40,807 nt of DNA from Sedimenticola sp. (GCA_027068915.1 JAMOLT010000016.1:1-40807), one strand, 5' to 3'. Numbered from the stretch's first letter, positions 25,290 through 34,295 are shown. Notes: generated from the sequence alone by a model not told the origin. Translations and numbers: made by a program.

Positions 25290-26565
25290 ATTCGAAGCGA
25301 TAGACGGCGATGCCCACCTTGCGGGCATGGCTGTGGTCGATGGCGGCATGGTCTGCACCAGGCAAAACCTGGGTGCGCGAAAGCCGCAGACCGATTCGGA
25401 CAAAAGGCTGATCTCCCTTTATCATTGATGCATCCATCTCGGCCTGGGCATACATCATCTGCCCTTCTTCAACCAGGAAAACAGGCAAGTCAACGCCATT
25501 GACGGAAACGGCCAGGCTGTGCAGCACCTCCTCGCTCACCCAGTCGGCAAGGGTGATCCTCAATCGGTAGCCCTGCCCTTTCTGCAGGGGAACATCGATG
25601 TCGGAGTAGTTCCCGGGGCCGCTCCAACGCAGCACACCCTTCCCCGGCACCAGTTCCCGTTGATGCCAGCCGCTGCCACACAGGGGCTGGCTGAAATCGA
25701 GAATCAGGCTGCTGTCACTTTCACGAACAGGGTTATGACAAGGCAAGGAAGCATGCCGGTAATGCTCCTGCAAAAGACCATCGACCATGCGCTGATACTG
25801 CACCTCAAACAGTTCTTCCCCCCGGGCGTACAATTGCATATCCAGGGCCGTGACCTGTTCCAGCAGCTCCAGAACATCACCAGGCAAGGCTTCCAGGCGG
25901 GTGCGCCGGGGATTGATGTTGAGGGACTGCAGCTGTTGCTGGGGATGGGCGCCCAGCATCTCCCCGGCAAGTTGCAGTCCGCGAGGCAGCTGTTCCGCCG
26001 TACCCACGAAGTCCATCTTTTCCAGGCGCTGCAGGGCCACGTCCAGCAACTCATCATCCGGCGGCAACACGCCTGCCCTGTGGCGCCAGGCACGGGCAAA
26101 GCTCACCTGGGAATCGCTACCACCGAGCAGTTCCCGCAGAACAGAATACTCCGCCGTATGCGCCAGGGGCCGCACCTGGGCATTGGTCACTTCTGCGCTG
26201 AGCACAGGATCGAGAAGGTATTCCTTCAGCCCCAATTTGCGCTCATGGATCACGCCGTATTTGGGATGGTTTGGATCCCGGCGAATATAATCGAAATGGG
26301 AAACTGTCCGCTCCATGGGGTTGCGCAGCACCACCAGAAGCCGGGGCCTGCGGGGCAAATAATGCACCAGGTTGTACCCCATGTGGCCACGAAACAGTTG
26401 AAAACGCGCCAGTTGCTCGGGAGAATACTGCTTTATCTGGAAAAACTCGTAGGCGGGACAGATCTCATCCATGTGAAAGCAATTTTCCAGCAACACCCGA
26501 AAGGTGGTGCCCGCTGTCTTGGGAATGTGCAGAAAATACCAGGGCCGGGTGCTGTCCCCTCCCAT
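25276..26565 (-). CDS. Sulfotransferase-family protein fused to a C-terminal beta-rich domain
   Basis: A 429-residue protein. The PAPS-binding 5'-phosphosulfate loop is HIPKTAGTTF (13-22), followed by FRGHMGY (58-64) and the 3'-phosphate motif VVLRNPMERTVSHF (78-91), as in the Sulfotransfer_2/heparan-type group. The core ends near residue 270. From about 284 a beta-rich domain starts with ILDFSQPLCGSGWHQRE and contains RWSGPGNYSDIDVPLQKGQGYRL. Domains of this kind recur in polysaccharide biosynthesis proteins and resemble carbohydrate-binding sandwiches. No signal peptide, so cytoplasmic. Its ATG overlaps the upstream unknown by one base (TGATG). Confidence 0.9.
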   Translation of the reverse strand: MGGDSTRPWYFLHIPKTAGTTFRVLLENCFHMDEICPAYEFFQIKQYSPEQLARFQLFRGHMGYNLVHYLPRRPRLLVVLRNPMERTVSHFDYIRRDPNHPKYGVIHERKLGLKEYLLDPVLSAEVTNAQVRPLAHTAEYSVLRELLGGSDSQVSFARAWRHRAGVLPPDDELLDVALQRLEKMDFVGTAEQLPRGLQLAGEMLGAHPQQQLQSLNINPRRTRLEALPGDVLELLEQVTALDMQLYARGEELFEVQYQRMVDGLLQEHYRHASLPCHNPVRESDSSLILDFSQPLCGSGWHQRELVPGKGVLRWSGPGNYSDIDVPLQKGQGYRLRITLADWVSEEVLHSLAVSVNGVDLPVFLVEEGQMMYAQAEMDASMIKGDQPFVRIGLRLSRTQVLPGADHAAIDHSHARKVGIAVYRFEFTRK

Positions 26566-27686
26566 CAGCCTGGATCCCTGCTGTAGATGATTTCGATTTC
26601 CGGCTTTTCAATCGCAAATTCGTGGAATGCACCGTTCTTGATCTCAGTACCGATGTGAAAACCGGTGAATTTGAAGTTGCCCGGATCGATATCGCCGTAA
26701 CATTCCTCGATGCCGCGCCGCATGCCGGCCAGCAGGTTGAATTCATAGTCTACGAACTCACCGCCCCCTTTGCGCGGCGGCCAGGCGATGGGCTGACCAA
26801 ATTCCCACACCGTATCCCGGTAGATCATAGTACTGTGCTTGTGATTCTTGTAGTTGCAGGTCACATACACATGGCGCCCTTGCAGAATATGTTTCTGCAC
26901 TTTGGGGCGGGCATCATAGTTGAGAATCTGGTAGAAAATGGTACGTCCCGTGCCCCGGCGTGTGCCGGGTTCGATCTCGGAAAAGGTCGCAGTAGCATAG
27001 GAATGGACAATAGCTTTGGTATGCACGGCATCCTTGTCCACCTTGCTTCTGTCGCATTCATAGACATCATCGACCTTGCGATTACGAAAGCGGAAGCGCA
27101 CGAAGATTTCCTCGATGTTGCGCAGCATATATCTTTCCCGCTGCTTGAAGAAATCCGGCAGTATTTTCGGCTCCCAGGCCAGGTAGGAAACGAAGCCGCC
27201 CACATTGCCTTTGGCATTGGGGTTGCAGCCATGATTGGCCATCTTCGCGGCATCCATGGAAAGCAGCACCTTGCGTTCGTGCTTCCAGTGGCAGTAGCGG
27301 GAGGTTCGGGTGGACAGCTCTGAGGAAGCACCGGGGCAGCTTGCTGTTGGCTGCGGTGACTTGTCGTTACACAGGGAGTCCTGATTCTTCCATTGTTTGA
27401 TCACCCAACCTTGCGAGGCTTCCTTGTACTGGCGGTTGCAGGCGATGCGATTGACCTTGGTATCCACGCTCCAGATGGGCAGGCCGTCGATTTCCGGCAA
27501 GGCCATCTTGCGGACTTTTCCCTTTGCCGGAACAACCACCTGTTCCCGGGACAGGGCATACACTCCCTGCTCCCTCCCCTTGAAATGCAGGTACCAGGCC
27601 AGGGCCAAACCAGCCACCAGCAGCAGTGCAAGGCTGATGGCATAGCGCTTCAGGCGCGCTTCCATGGGCGTCATTCGTCTACTCAT
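26565..27686 (-). CDS. Membrane-tethered cysteine-rich protein of unknown function
   Basis: A 373-residue protein from the ATG at 27684-27686, which overlaps the end of the sulfotransferase gene by 8 bases; a TTG six bases further upstream is less likely. One N-terminal membrane helix (about 15-32, AISLALLLVAGLALAWYL) follows a basic segment, so the remaining 340 residues should be periplasmic. There are eight Cys, all outside the helix, enough for four disulfides. Tracts such as FVRFRFRNRK, ATFSEIEPGTRRGTGRTIFYQILNYD and FHIGTEIKNGAFHEFAIEKPEIEIIY suggest a beta-sandwich or jelly-roll similar to glycan-active or glycan-binding proteins. No family is recognised. Confidence 0.86.
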   Translation of the reverse strand: MSRRMTPMEARLKRYAISLALLLVAGLALAWYLHFKGREQGVYALSREQVVVPAKGKVRKMALPEIDGLPIWSVDTKVNRIACNRQYKEASQGWVIKQWKNQDSLCNDKSPQPTASCPGASSELSTRTSRYCHWKHERKVLLSMDAAKMANHGCNPNAKGNVGGFVSYLAWEPKILPDFFKQRERYMLRNIEEIFVRFRFRNRKVDDVYECDRSKVDKDAVHTKAIVHSYATATFSEIEPGTRRGTGRTIFYQILNYDARPKVQKHILQGRHVYVTCNYKNHKHSTMIYRDTVWEFGQPIAWPPRKGGGEFVDYEFNLLAGMRRGIEECYGDIDPGNFKFTGFHIGTEIKNGAFHEFAIEKPEIEIIYSRDPG

Positions 27687-29367
27687 AGCCAAACTGTTTC
27701 ATGAGTTCCCGGGCATCCTTGAACACCTTGTGGCTGGCCTCCGGGGAAAGGTAATTCTTCCAGTCCCCGGCCACACCCTTGCGGTAGAAGCTGGAACTGT
27801 CCTGTTCTCCCGCCTTGCGGCCCCGGGAAAGATTCTTGAACGAGGCTTTCTCCACCACATCCGCCACCAGCTCCGGGTCATGTGACAGCCCGGCAAAGGC
27901 AAACAACCGACTGACCTGTTCCCGAGGTTCCTGCAGCAAGTCTTCGTAGCGCACCAACAGGTAATTGTCTCCGTAAAGCAGCTCTCCCCGCTCATGGAAG
28001 ATGCTGGCAATACGGTTCCAGGCCCTGGCATGGCTCTTGAAGTAGGCAGACACGGCCTGTTTCTTGAGGAGGTTGTCATTCTTTCCTTCGAGAACCGATT
28101 CGACGAAATCGGTAATCCAGTTGCGCTCGCGCTTCTCGCGGAAATTGCGGTAGGAATGAAACATGGCCGATACCGCCACGTCTCGGGGGTCACGCACGAT
28201 ATGCACGATCTTTGTGTCGGGATAGAGTTTCTTCAGGGTATTGATGGTCACCTGCGCATCCTGCTCGGTGTTCAGGGCTATTTTTTCGCTGAAGTGGGTA
28301 ATAGGCGTCTTGCGCTCGAACCCCTTGGGCGTCTTGCGCACCGCCAGGGCGCGGTAGAGCAGGTAGTCGCTCATGAGCCGGGAAAATTCGTACCGCACAT
28401 CTGCCTGTTCCGGCGCGGTCACGCCGAAGGAAGAACTTTGAAACCAGCTGTCGAACCAATCATCATCGAGCAGGTTATCCAGCAGAGCCTTGTTCTCGTC
28501 CGGATGCTCGAACAAGCGGCGTTCCGCCACCACCGCAGCATTGGGATGATGGAAGAACAGCATGTGCAGCCAGGTTGTTCCCGACTTGCCATGCCCCACC
28601 AGGAAGACACGCTGCCGCTCGGTATACAGATCGAGGAAGTGGGCAAAACCATGCATCCTGGCATTCATCACCGCTTCGGGGGCACAGGGGCGCTTTTCAT
28701 AACCCAATGCGCCAAATGCCTCGGGAATCACCTCGTTAAGCTCGCAGGTCACGGAATGTGGCAGGCGAGAATCCGAAAGAGGGTTGCCCACGGAACCCAG
28801 GGCATGCGTTTCCATTACTTCGTGGATGGCTGTGGCCAGTTTGCCCGCTTCCAGCCTGCCAAGGTCGACAGACAGGGATTGCATGACTTCGTCCGGCGCC
28901 ATCACCAGATCCTCCTGGCGCACCATAAGGGCAGTGCCCCTCTCCTGCCAACTTGCCGTAAGCTGCAAATGCCGGGCGAACACATCGTGCACAAAGGCGG
29001 TAATTTCCGGGGCATCCAGGGAAACACCCCTGATCTGCGCCGCCTCCGGAACGGCAAGCATGCCCCGGCTACCGTTGGCATGCAGATACAGGGTTTCAAA
29101 AACCATGTAGGGATCACGGATCATGCAGATCACGCGTATGTCCTGATCCGTGCATGTCTTCAGCAGTTCATCATCCGCCCGATAGTGCCAGGCCAGCAGG
29201 GACTGATCCGGAAAACCATTTTTTTGCACCATCCCCACCAGAGCCGCTGCATCCTCTGGCGGTTCGCCCAGACCGGCATTCAGATCATCCAGCCCATAAG
29301 CCCGGCGCAACAATGTCGCCAGAAGAAAAAGCCCCGATGCCGGTTGCCCGGTAAGCAGTATACGCAC
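27679..29367 (-). CDS. Tandem-domain sulfotransferase (degenerate N-terminal copy, intact C-terminal copy)
   Basis: A 562-residue protein that seems to hold two sulfotransferase folds. The C-terminal copy (about 253-562) is canonical: PAPS loop VGHGKSGTTW (257-266), 3'-phosphate motif IVHIVRDPRDVAVS (387-400), VRYEDLL (472-478) and the KGVAGDWKN loop (530-538). The N-terminal copy (1-224) repeats the order in weakened form: LLTGQPASGLFLLATLL (4-20, without the Lys), VICMIRDPYMVFETL (79-93), VRQEDL (149-154) and a terminal LGYE that mirrors the FGYE at the protein's own end. GTG start at 29365-29367, with AGGAAG upstream. Second gene of the unit, 27 bases after the phosphomutase. Confidence 0.9.
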   Translation of the reverse strand: MRILLTGQPASGLFLLATLLRRAYGLDDLNAGLGEPPEDAAALVGMVQKNGFPDQSLLAWHYRADDELLKTCTDQDIRVICMIRDPYMVFETLYLHANGSRGMLAVPEAAQIRGVSLDAPEITAFVHDVFARHLQLTASWQERGTALMVRQEDLVMAPDEVMQSLSVDLGRLEAGKLATAIHEVMETHALGSVGNPLSDSRLPHSVTCELNEVIPEAFGALGYEKRPCAPEAVMNARMHGFAHFLDLYTERQRVFLVGHGKSGTTWLHMLFFHHPNAAVVAERRLFEHPDENKALLDNLLDDDWFDSWFQSSSFGVTAPEQADVRYEFSRLMSDYLLYRALAVRKTPKGFERKTPITHFSEKIALNTEQDAQVTINTLKKLYPDTKIVHIVRDPRDVAVSAMFHSYRNFREKRERNWITDFVESVLEGKNDNLLKKQAVSAYFKSHARAWNRIASIFHERGELLYGDNYLLVRYEDLLQEPREQVSRLFAFAGLSHDPELVADVVEKASFKNLSRGRKAGEQDSSSFYRKGVAGDWKNYLSPEASHKVFKDARELMKQFGYE

Positions 29368-29394
29368 CCTGTTCTTCCTGTTCGTAAAGCCGGG

Positions 29395-30753
29395 TCAGCC
29401 TGCCATGCCCTGAAGAAAACCACGCAGTTCAGCAGTCTTTTCTTTCATGAGCTTCTGGTCGGCACGGGTTTCCAGGTTGAGGCGCAGCACCGGCTCGGTA
29501 TTGGAAGCCCGCAGATTGAAGCGCCAGTTGTCATATTCCAGGGACAAGCCATCGGTGCGATCCACGTTTTTTGCAGAAGGCAGGTATTTCTCTTCCACAG
29601 CCTTCACCGCTTCTACGGCATCCTTTACCTTGAAATTGATCTCGCCGCTGGAAGGGAATTTGGCGATGCGCTCATCCAGCATGCTGCTCAGGCTGGCGCC
29701 TTTCGCGCAGATCAGATCCGCCACCAGCAACCAGGGGATCTGCCCACTGTCACAATAGGCAAAATCACGGAAGTAATGATGGGCGCTCATTTCACCGCCA
29801 TAGACTGCATCTTCCTCGCGCATACGCTCTTTGATGAAGGCATGGCCGGACTTGGTCTGAATGGCTATACCACCGCAGGATTCCACAATATCAATCGTAT
29901 TCCAGACCAAACGCGGGTCATGGATGATCTTGGCTCCGGGGTATTTGGCCAGAAAGGCCTCGGCCAGCAGGCCGACGATGTAATAGCCCTCGATGAAACG
30001 GCCGGTCTCATCGAAGAGGAAACAGCGGTCGTAGTCACCATCCCAGGCAATGCCGAAATCCGCCTTGTGCTCCAGCACCGCGTCGATGGTGGCCTGGCGG
30101 TTCTCCGGCAGTATGGGATTGGGAATGCCATTGGGAAAGCTGCCATCCGGCTCATGGTTGATCTTGATGAACTCGAACGGCAGATGCTCTTCCAGCAGGT
30201 CGATGACGGGGCCGGCTCCGCCATTGCCGGGATTGACCACGATCTTCAGGGGCTTGAGTTTGTCCCTGTCTACATAGCCCAACAGCGCCTGGATGTAGTC
30301 ATCCTTCCAATCGATGCTTTCCACGGAACCCTTGGGTGCGGCATCGGCAAACTTGTTCTTTTCCGCCAATTCCCGAATTTCTTCCAAGCCGGTATCGGCA
30401 CTGATGGGCCGCGAACCCTCACGCACAAACTTCAGGCCGTTGTAATCCATAGGATTGTGGCTGGCGGTGACCATAATGCCACCGTCATAGCCATAATGAT
30501 CCGTGGCAAAATACACCACTTCAGTTCCACACAGGCCCAGCTCCTTCACATCCACGCCGCTGTCCGTGAGGCCGCGCACCACGGCTTTCAGCAGTCCGGG
30601 GCTGGACAGGCGGATATCCTCCCCCACCACCACGGTTTTGGGCCGGAGAAAGGCCGCATAGGCGCTGCCGATGCGATAAGCAATGTCTTCATTGAGCTGA
30701 TCGGGAATACGGCCACGCACATCATATGCCTTGAAACAGGTGATCTTTTCCAT
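29395..30753 (-). CDS. Phosphomannomutase / phosphoglucomutase
   Basis: A 452-residue member of the alpha-D-phosphohexomutase family, CpsG/ManB type, interconverting mannose (or glucose) 6-phosphate and 1-phosphate for GDP-mannose or UDP-glucose. The N-terminal [23 protein letters not shown] is characteristic. Phosphoserine S98 lies in TASHNPMD (96-103), the metal loop DGDYDR at 238-243 and the sugar-recognition loop GEMSAHHYF at 320-328. The final domain has [14 protein letters not shown], which binds phosphate. It is first in a minus-strand unit with two sulfotransferases and a membrane-tethered unknown. An extended -10 (TGGTATAAT) lies about 40 bases upstream of the ATG. Dual mannose/glucose activity is possible. 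Confidence 0.96.
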   Translation of the reverse strand: MEKITCFKAYDVRGRIPDQLNEDIAYRIGSAYAAFLRPKTVVVGEDIRLSSPGLLKAVVRGLTDSGVDVKELGLCGTEVVYFATDHYGYDGGIMVTASHNPMDYNGLKFVREGSRPISADTGLEEIRELAEKNKFADAAPKGSVESIDWKDDYIQALLGYVDRDKLKPLKIVVNPGNGGAGPVIDLLEEHLPFEFIKINHEPDGSFPNGIPNPILPENRQATIDAVLEHKADFGIAWDGDYDRCFLFDETGRFIEGYYIVGLLAEAFLAKYPGAKIIHDPRLVWNTIDIVESCGGIAIQTKSGHAFIKERMREEDAVYGGEMSAHHYFRDFAYCDSGQIPWLLVADLICAKGASLSSMLDERIAKFPSSGEINFKVKDAVEAVKAVEEKYLPSAKNVDRTDGLSLEYDNWRFNLRASNTEPVLRLNLETRADQKLMKEKTAELRGFLQGMAG

Positions 30754-30793
30754 GGAGAAACCTCGGGCTGCAGGACAAATAAATTATTTTTAC

Positions 30794-30802
30794 ATTATAC
30801 CA
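30794..30802 (-). promoter_or_regulatory. Extended -10 promoter (TGG-TATAAT) of the phosphomutase-sulfotransferase unit
   Basis: A perfect TATAAT (30794-30799) with TGG directly upstream, on the minus strand, in the gap between tRNA-Glu and the phosphomutase gene, about 40 bases from the ATG. There is no recognisable -35; extended -10 promoters often lack one. It suggests that the cluster has its own transcript, separate from the tRNAs. Confidence 0.6.
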
Positions 30803-30871
30803 CTGGCATATGGGGGAATACGCATCTCAAACCACAGGAATTCCCGGGCACAGGGGAGGCCCGAAGCCACC

Positions 30872-30914
30872 AGACAAAGAAAAAGCCTGTCAACTCGTTG
30901 AGTTGACAGGCTTT
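30872..30914 (-). terminator. Rho-independent terminator of the tRNA unit
   Basis: A perfect 15-base stem (30882-30896 with 30900-30914) with a three-base loop, followed on the minus strand by TTTTTCTTT. It lies 4 bases downstream of the tRNA-Glu 3' end and would end the tRNA-Ala/tRNA-Glu transcript. Among the strongest terminators in the window. Confidence 0.93.
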
Positions 30915-30918
30915 GATA

Positions 30919-30994
30919 TGGCGTCCCCTAGGGGAGTCGAACCCCTGTTACCGCCGTGAAAGGGCGGTGTCCTAGGCCTCTAGACGAAGGGGAC
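30919..30994 (-). tRNA. tRNA-Glu (anticodon TTC)
   Basis: 76 bases on the minus strand with an encoded CCA. The acceptor stem pairs GTCCCCT with AGGGGAC, and the anticodon arm CCGCC-CTTTCAC-GGCGG has TTC at its centre. The T arm is AGGGG-TTCGACT-CCCCT. Closes just before a strong terminator and follows tRNA-Ala by 53 bases. All arms are intact. Confidence 0.98.
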
Positions 30995-31047
30995 AAGTAA
31001 ACTTGTCTTTGGTTTTATTCCAGGCGCTATGGCCGCGCCATTGAATA

Positions 31048-31123
31048 TGGTGGAGCCAGGCGGGATCGAACCGCCGACCTCAACACTGCCAGTGTTGCGC
31101 TCTCCCAGCTGAGCTATGGCCCC
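31048..31123 (-). tRNA. tRNA-Ala (anticodon GGC)
   Basis: 76 bases on the minus strand with an encoded CCA. The acceptor pairs GGGGCCA with TGGCTCC (one G-T pair), and the D arm is GCTC-AGCTGGGA-GAGC. The anticodon arm CAACA-CTGGCAG-TGTTG has GGC at its centre. The T arm is GGCGG-TTCGATC-CCGCC. First tRNA of the two-gene unit; the GGC anticodon reads GCC and GCT alanine codons. Confidence 0.98.
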
Positions 31124-31177
31124 GCTTAAGTACCTATGGAACCTCTGCAGTGCCTTAGGCTTCCTCAAGAGGCGCGT

Positions 31178-31206
31178 ATGATAATCCAGGCGTTTTTTTC
31201 TGTCTA
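31178..31206 (-). promoter_or_regulatory. Promoter of the tRNA-Ala/tRNA-Glu unit
   Basis: TAGACA (31201-31206) and TATCAT (31178-31183), separated by exactly 17 bases on the minus strand, each one mismatch from consensus. A GC-rich ACGCGCC follows the -10, the discriminator type linked to stringent control of stable RNA promoters. Start would lie near 31171, giving a leader of about 48 bases before tRNA-Ala. Confidence 0.75.
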
Positions 31207-31242
31207 CAGTTTTCGCAAGAATTTTTGCTGTTCGGCAGCCAA

Positions 31243-32898
31243 TTACCCTTTCCCCCAAGAGTCCCGCAGGCTGACAACCCGATTGAAGGCCAGCTTGTCT
31301 GCTGCCTTGGCATCCCGGCAGAAGTATCCTTCGCGCTCGAACTGAAAGCGTTCTCCCGGGCTGGCATCGGCCAGGGAGGGTTCCAGCATGGCTTGCATCA
31401 CTTTCAGGGAATCAGGATTGAGGAATTCCTGAAAGGGCTTGTCCTTTACCCCGTCCGGCGCGGGAACGGTGAACAGCCGGTCATAGAGGCGTACTTCCGC
31501 CGGCACCGCTGCGAGGGCGGAAACCCAGTGAATCACGCCCCGCAGCTTGCGCCCCTCGGGGTTCTTTCCCAGGGTATTGGGGTCATAGCTGCAATGCAGC
31601 TCCTTGATCTCACCACTGACATCCTTGATCACCTTGTCACAGATGATGGTGTAGGCATTGCGCAGGCGCACCTCGCCTCCGGTGACCAGACGCTTGTACT
31701 TCTTGTTCGCTTCTTCACGGAAATCCGCCCGGTCGATCCACAGTTCCCGGGAGAACTTCAGCTCGCGGCTGCCCATGGATTCATCCTTGGGATGGTTGGG
31801 GCCGACAAGGGTTTCTTCCTGGTCTTCCGGATAGTTGGTGATGACCACGCGCAGGGGATCGAGCACCGCCATGCGCCGCGGCGCCGTGCGGTCCAGGTCT
31901 TCACGGATGGCCGCTTCCAGTACGCCCATTTCCGCTGATGCTTCGGATTTGGTTATTCCAATGCGTCCGCAGAAATCACGAATGGAAGCCGGCGTATAGC
32001 CCCGCCGTCTGAGACCGGCCAGCGTCGGCATGCGAGGGTCGTCCCAGCCTTCCACATGGCCCTCTTCCACCAGCTGAATCAATTTGCGCTTGCTGGTGAC
32101 CGTATATTCCAGTGTACGGCGGGCAAACTCGATCTGCCGCGGGTGACAATCAATACTGATGTTGTCCAATACCCAGTCATACAGGGGGCGGTGATCCTCG
32201 AATTCCAGTGTGCACAGGGAATGGGTGATGCCTTCCAGGGCATCGGAAATCGGATGGGTAAAATCATACATGGGATAGATGCACCATTCGTCCCCGGTCT
32301 GGTGATGCACGGCGCCCCGGCGGATACGGTACAGGGCCGGGTCGCGCAGGTTCATGTTGGGCGAGGACATGTCGATCCTGGCGCGCAGGGTGCGGCTGCC
32401 GTCTTCGAACTCACCGGCCCGCATGCGCTTGAACAAGTCCAGGTTCTCTTCCACGGAACGCTCCCGATAGGGACTGTCCTTGCCCGGCTCCGTGAGGGTG
32501 CCGCGATACTCACGCACCTGATCGGCATTCAGGTCACAGACATAGGCCTTGCCTTTCTCGATAAGCTCCACGGCAAAATTGTACAGCTGCTCGAAATAGT
32601 CCGAAGCAAAATACAGTCCGGCCCATTCATAACCCAGCCAGCGTACATCGTTCTTGATGGCTTCGACATACTCCTCATCTTCCTTATGCGGATTGGTATC
32701 GTCGAAACGCAGATTGCATTTGCCGTCATAGTCTTCTGCGATACCGAAATTGAGCACGATGGATGTGGCATGCCCGATATGCAGATAACCATTGGGCTCC
32801 GGGGGAAAGCGCGTGTGAATACTGCTGTGCTTGCCGGAGGCCAGGTCTTCTTCGATGATCTGGCGAATGAAGTTGGTTGGTTTGTTGTTATCGGTCAT
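31243..32898 (-). CDS. glnS: Glutaminyl-tRNA synthetase
   Basis: Charges tRNA-Gln with glutamine. A 551-residue protein from the ATG at 32896-32898, close to the 554 of E. coli. The class I HIGH motif is in [17 protein letters not shown] (about 31-47); FDDTNP follows, and the KMSKS-type loop reads YTVTSKRKL, with Thr where E. coli has Met. The anticodon-binding beta-barrels occupy the last 200 residues ([25 protein letters not shown]). The frame is open further upstream, but that region is the end of gltX in another frame. Its ATG overlaps the gltX stop by 4 bases, so the pair is translationally coupled. Presence of this gene implies direct Gln charging rather than the amidotransferase route. 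Confidence 0.97.
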   Translation of the reverse strand: MTDNNKPTNFIRQIIEEDLASGKHSSIHTRFPPEPNGYLHIGHATSIVLNFGIAEDYDGKCNLRFDDTNPHKEDEEYVEAIKNDVRWLGYEWAGLYFASDYFEQLYNFAVELIEKGKAYVCDLNADQVREYRGTLTEPGKDSPYRERSVEENLDLFKRMRAGEFEDGSRTLRARIDMSSPNMNLRDPALYRIRRGAVHHQTGDEWCIYPMYDFTHPISDALEGITHSLCTLEFEDHRPLYDWVLDNISIDCHPRQIEFARRTLEYTVTSKRKLIQLVEEGHVEGWDDPRMPTLAGLRRRGYTPASIRDFCGRIGITKSEASAEMGVLEAAIREDLDRTAPRRMAVLDPLRVVITNYPEDQEETLVGPNHPKDESMGSRELKFSRELWIDRADFREEANKKYKRLVTGGEVRLRNAYTIICDKVIKDVSGEIKELHCSYDPNTLGKNPEGRKLRGVIHWVSALAAVPAEVRLYDRLFTVPAPDGVKDKPFQEFLNPDSLKVMQAMLEPSLADASPGERFQFEREGYFCRDAKAADKLAFNRVVSLRDSWGKG

Positions 32899-34295
32899 GA
32901 CTGTTTCTGTATGTAGTCGATGGCTTTGTCGATGCGGCGCAGGCAGGCTTCCCGGCCGATCATTTCCATGGTGAGATCCAGATCCGGCGACGGCGAACCG
33001 CCGGTTACCGCCACCCGCACCGGCATGGCGACCTTGCCGAAACCAACTTCCAGGGTTTTGACGGTAGTGTCGATCACTCCGTGAATATCTTCCCGGTTCC
33101 AGCATTCCAGTTCCGCCAGGCGGGAGCGTACCAGCTGCAAAGGCTCCAGGGCAGCGGCCTTGAAGGCTTTTTTCGCGGCCTTTTCGTCGAAGGTTTCAAA
33201 ATCCCGGTAATAGAAGGCACTGATCTGCGCCAGCTCCACCAGGGTGCTGGCGCGTTCACGCTGGGCCTCCACCACTTTTACAAGATCCGGCCCTTGCGCC
33301 GGGTCGATGCCCAGCTTGCCCATGTGGGGTGAAAGCAGACGGGCGATGCGCTTCGGATCATCCGCCTTGATGTAGTGCTGGTTGATCCACAGCAGTTTGT
33401 CCGTATTGAAGGCAGAGGGCGCCTTGTTGACTTCGCTCAGTTCGAACAGCTCCACCATTTCATCCAGGGAAAAGATTTCCTGATCGCCATGCGACCAGCC
33501 CAGACGCACCAGGTAATTGAGCAGCGCCTCCGGCAGGAAGCCCTCTTCCATGTACTGCATGACGCTGACGGCGCCATGGCGCTTGGACAGGCGCGCACCA
33601 TCGTCCCCCAGGATCATGGGCAGGTGGGCGTATTCCGGCACCTTCAGCCCCAGGGCATTGAGCAGATTGATCTGCCGGGGGGTGTTGTTGATGTGATCAT
33701 CACCGCGGATCACCTGGGTGATGTTCATATCCGCATCGTCCACCACCACGGTCAGATTATAGGTGGGCGCGCCATCGCTGCGGCGGATAATCAGGTCATC
33801 CAGCTCCGCATTGGCGACGCTGATGCGCCCACGCACCAGGTCGTCGAACACCACGGCGCCGGTGTCCGGATTGCGGAAACGAATCACATGAGGCTGCTTC
33901 GGGTCGATTTCCCGATGGCGGCAGAAACCGTCATAGCGCGGCTTGACCTTTGCCGACATCTGCCGCTCTCGCAGCTCTTCCAGACGTTCCCTGGAGCAAT
34001 CACAGCGATAGGCCAGGCCTTTTTCCAGCAGTGCATCGATGGCCTGGTTGTAACGCTCGAAACGGTGGGTCTGATAAAAAGGCCCTTCGTCATACTCCAG
34101 ACCCAGCCAGGTCATGCCTTCGAGAATGGCGTTTACCGACTCCTGGGTGGAGCGCTCCAGGTCGGTATCTTCGATGCGCAGCACAAAGCGACCGCCATGC
34201 TTGCGCGCATAGAGCCAGGAAAACAATGCCGTGCGAGCGCCTCCCACATGCAAATAGCCCGTTGGACTGGGGGCAAAACGTGTTCTGACTGTCAT
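32895..34295 (-). CDS. gltX: Glutamyl-tRNA synthetase
   Basis: Charges tRNA-Glu. A 466-residue bacterial GluRS beginning [24 protein letters not shown] (class I HIGH region about 9-20). The zinc-knuckle cysteines are seen as [10 protein letters not shown] followed by YDGFCRH, giving the C-x-C...C-x-H set found in E. coli GluRS. The KMSKS loop is LSKRHGA. The C-terminal helical anticodon-binding domains are complete. It is the first gene of the gltX-glnS pair and diverges from lexA across 147 bases. tRNA-Glu lies downstream in the same orientation. Confidence 0.97.
   Translation of the reverse strand: MTVRTRFAPSPTGYLHVGGARTALFSWLYARKHGGRFVLRIEDTDLERSTQESVNAILEGMTWLGLEYDEGPFYQTHRFERYNQAIDALLEKGLAYRCDCSRERLEELRERQMSAKVKPRYDGFCRHREIDPKQPHVIRFRNPDTGAVVFDDLVRGRISVANAELDDLIIRRSDGAPTYNLTVVVDDADMNITQVIRGDDHINNTPRQINLLNALGLKVPEYAHLPMILGDDGARLSKRHGAVSVMQYMEEGFLPEALLNYLVRLGWSHGDQEIFSLDEMVELFELSEVNKAPSAFNTDKLLWINQHYIKADDPKRIARLLSPHMGKLGIDPAQGPDLVKVVEAQRERASTLVELAQISAFYYRDFETFDEKAAKKAFKAAALEPLQLVRSRLAELECWNREDIHGVIDTTVKTLEVGFGKVAMPVRVAVTGGSPSPDLDLTMEMIGREACLRRIDKAIDYIQKQS

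Noticed and set aside
30845-30863. CGGGC-N9-GCCCG hairpin in the gap before the phosphomutase gene
   Set aside because: The stem is short with a long loop and no T-run, and it lies upstream of the -10 of that gene. The nearby 15-base stem explains termination.
27994-30906. An uninterrupted 970-codon plus-strand frame antisense to the phosphomutase and tandem sulfotransferase genes
   Set aside because: It lies opposite two well-supported genes with clear motifs, its protein is low in recognisable structure, and long antisense frames are expected where codons end in G or C.
31207-31242. A possible glnS terminator just after its stop codon
   Set aside because: Only a four-base stem (GCTG/CAGC) is visible and the following bases are A-rich rather than T-rich on the transcribed strand.
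32899-33105. An N-terminal extension of glnS giving a 620-residue protein
   Set aside because: The added residues come from gltX in another frame. The ATG at 32898 gives the family length and overlaps the gltX stop normally.
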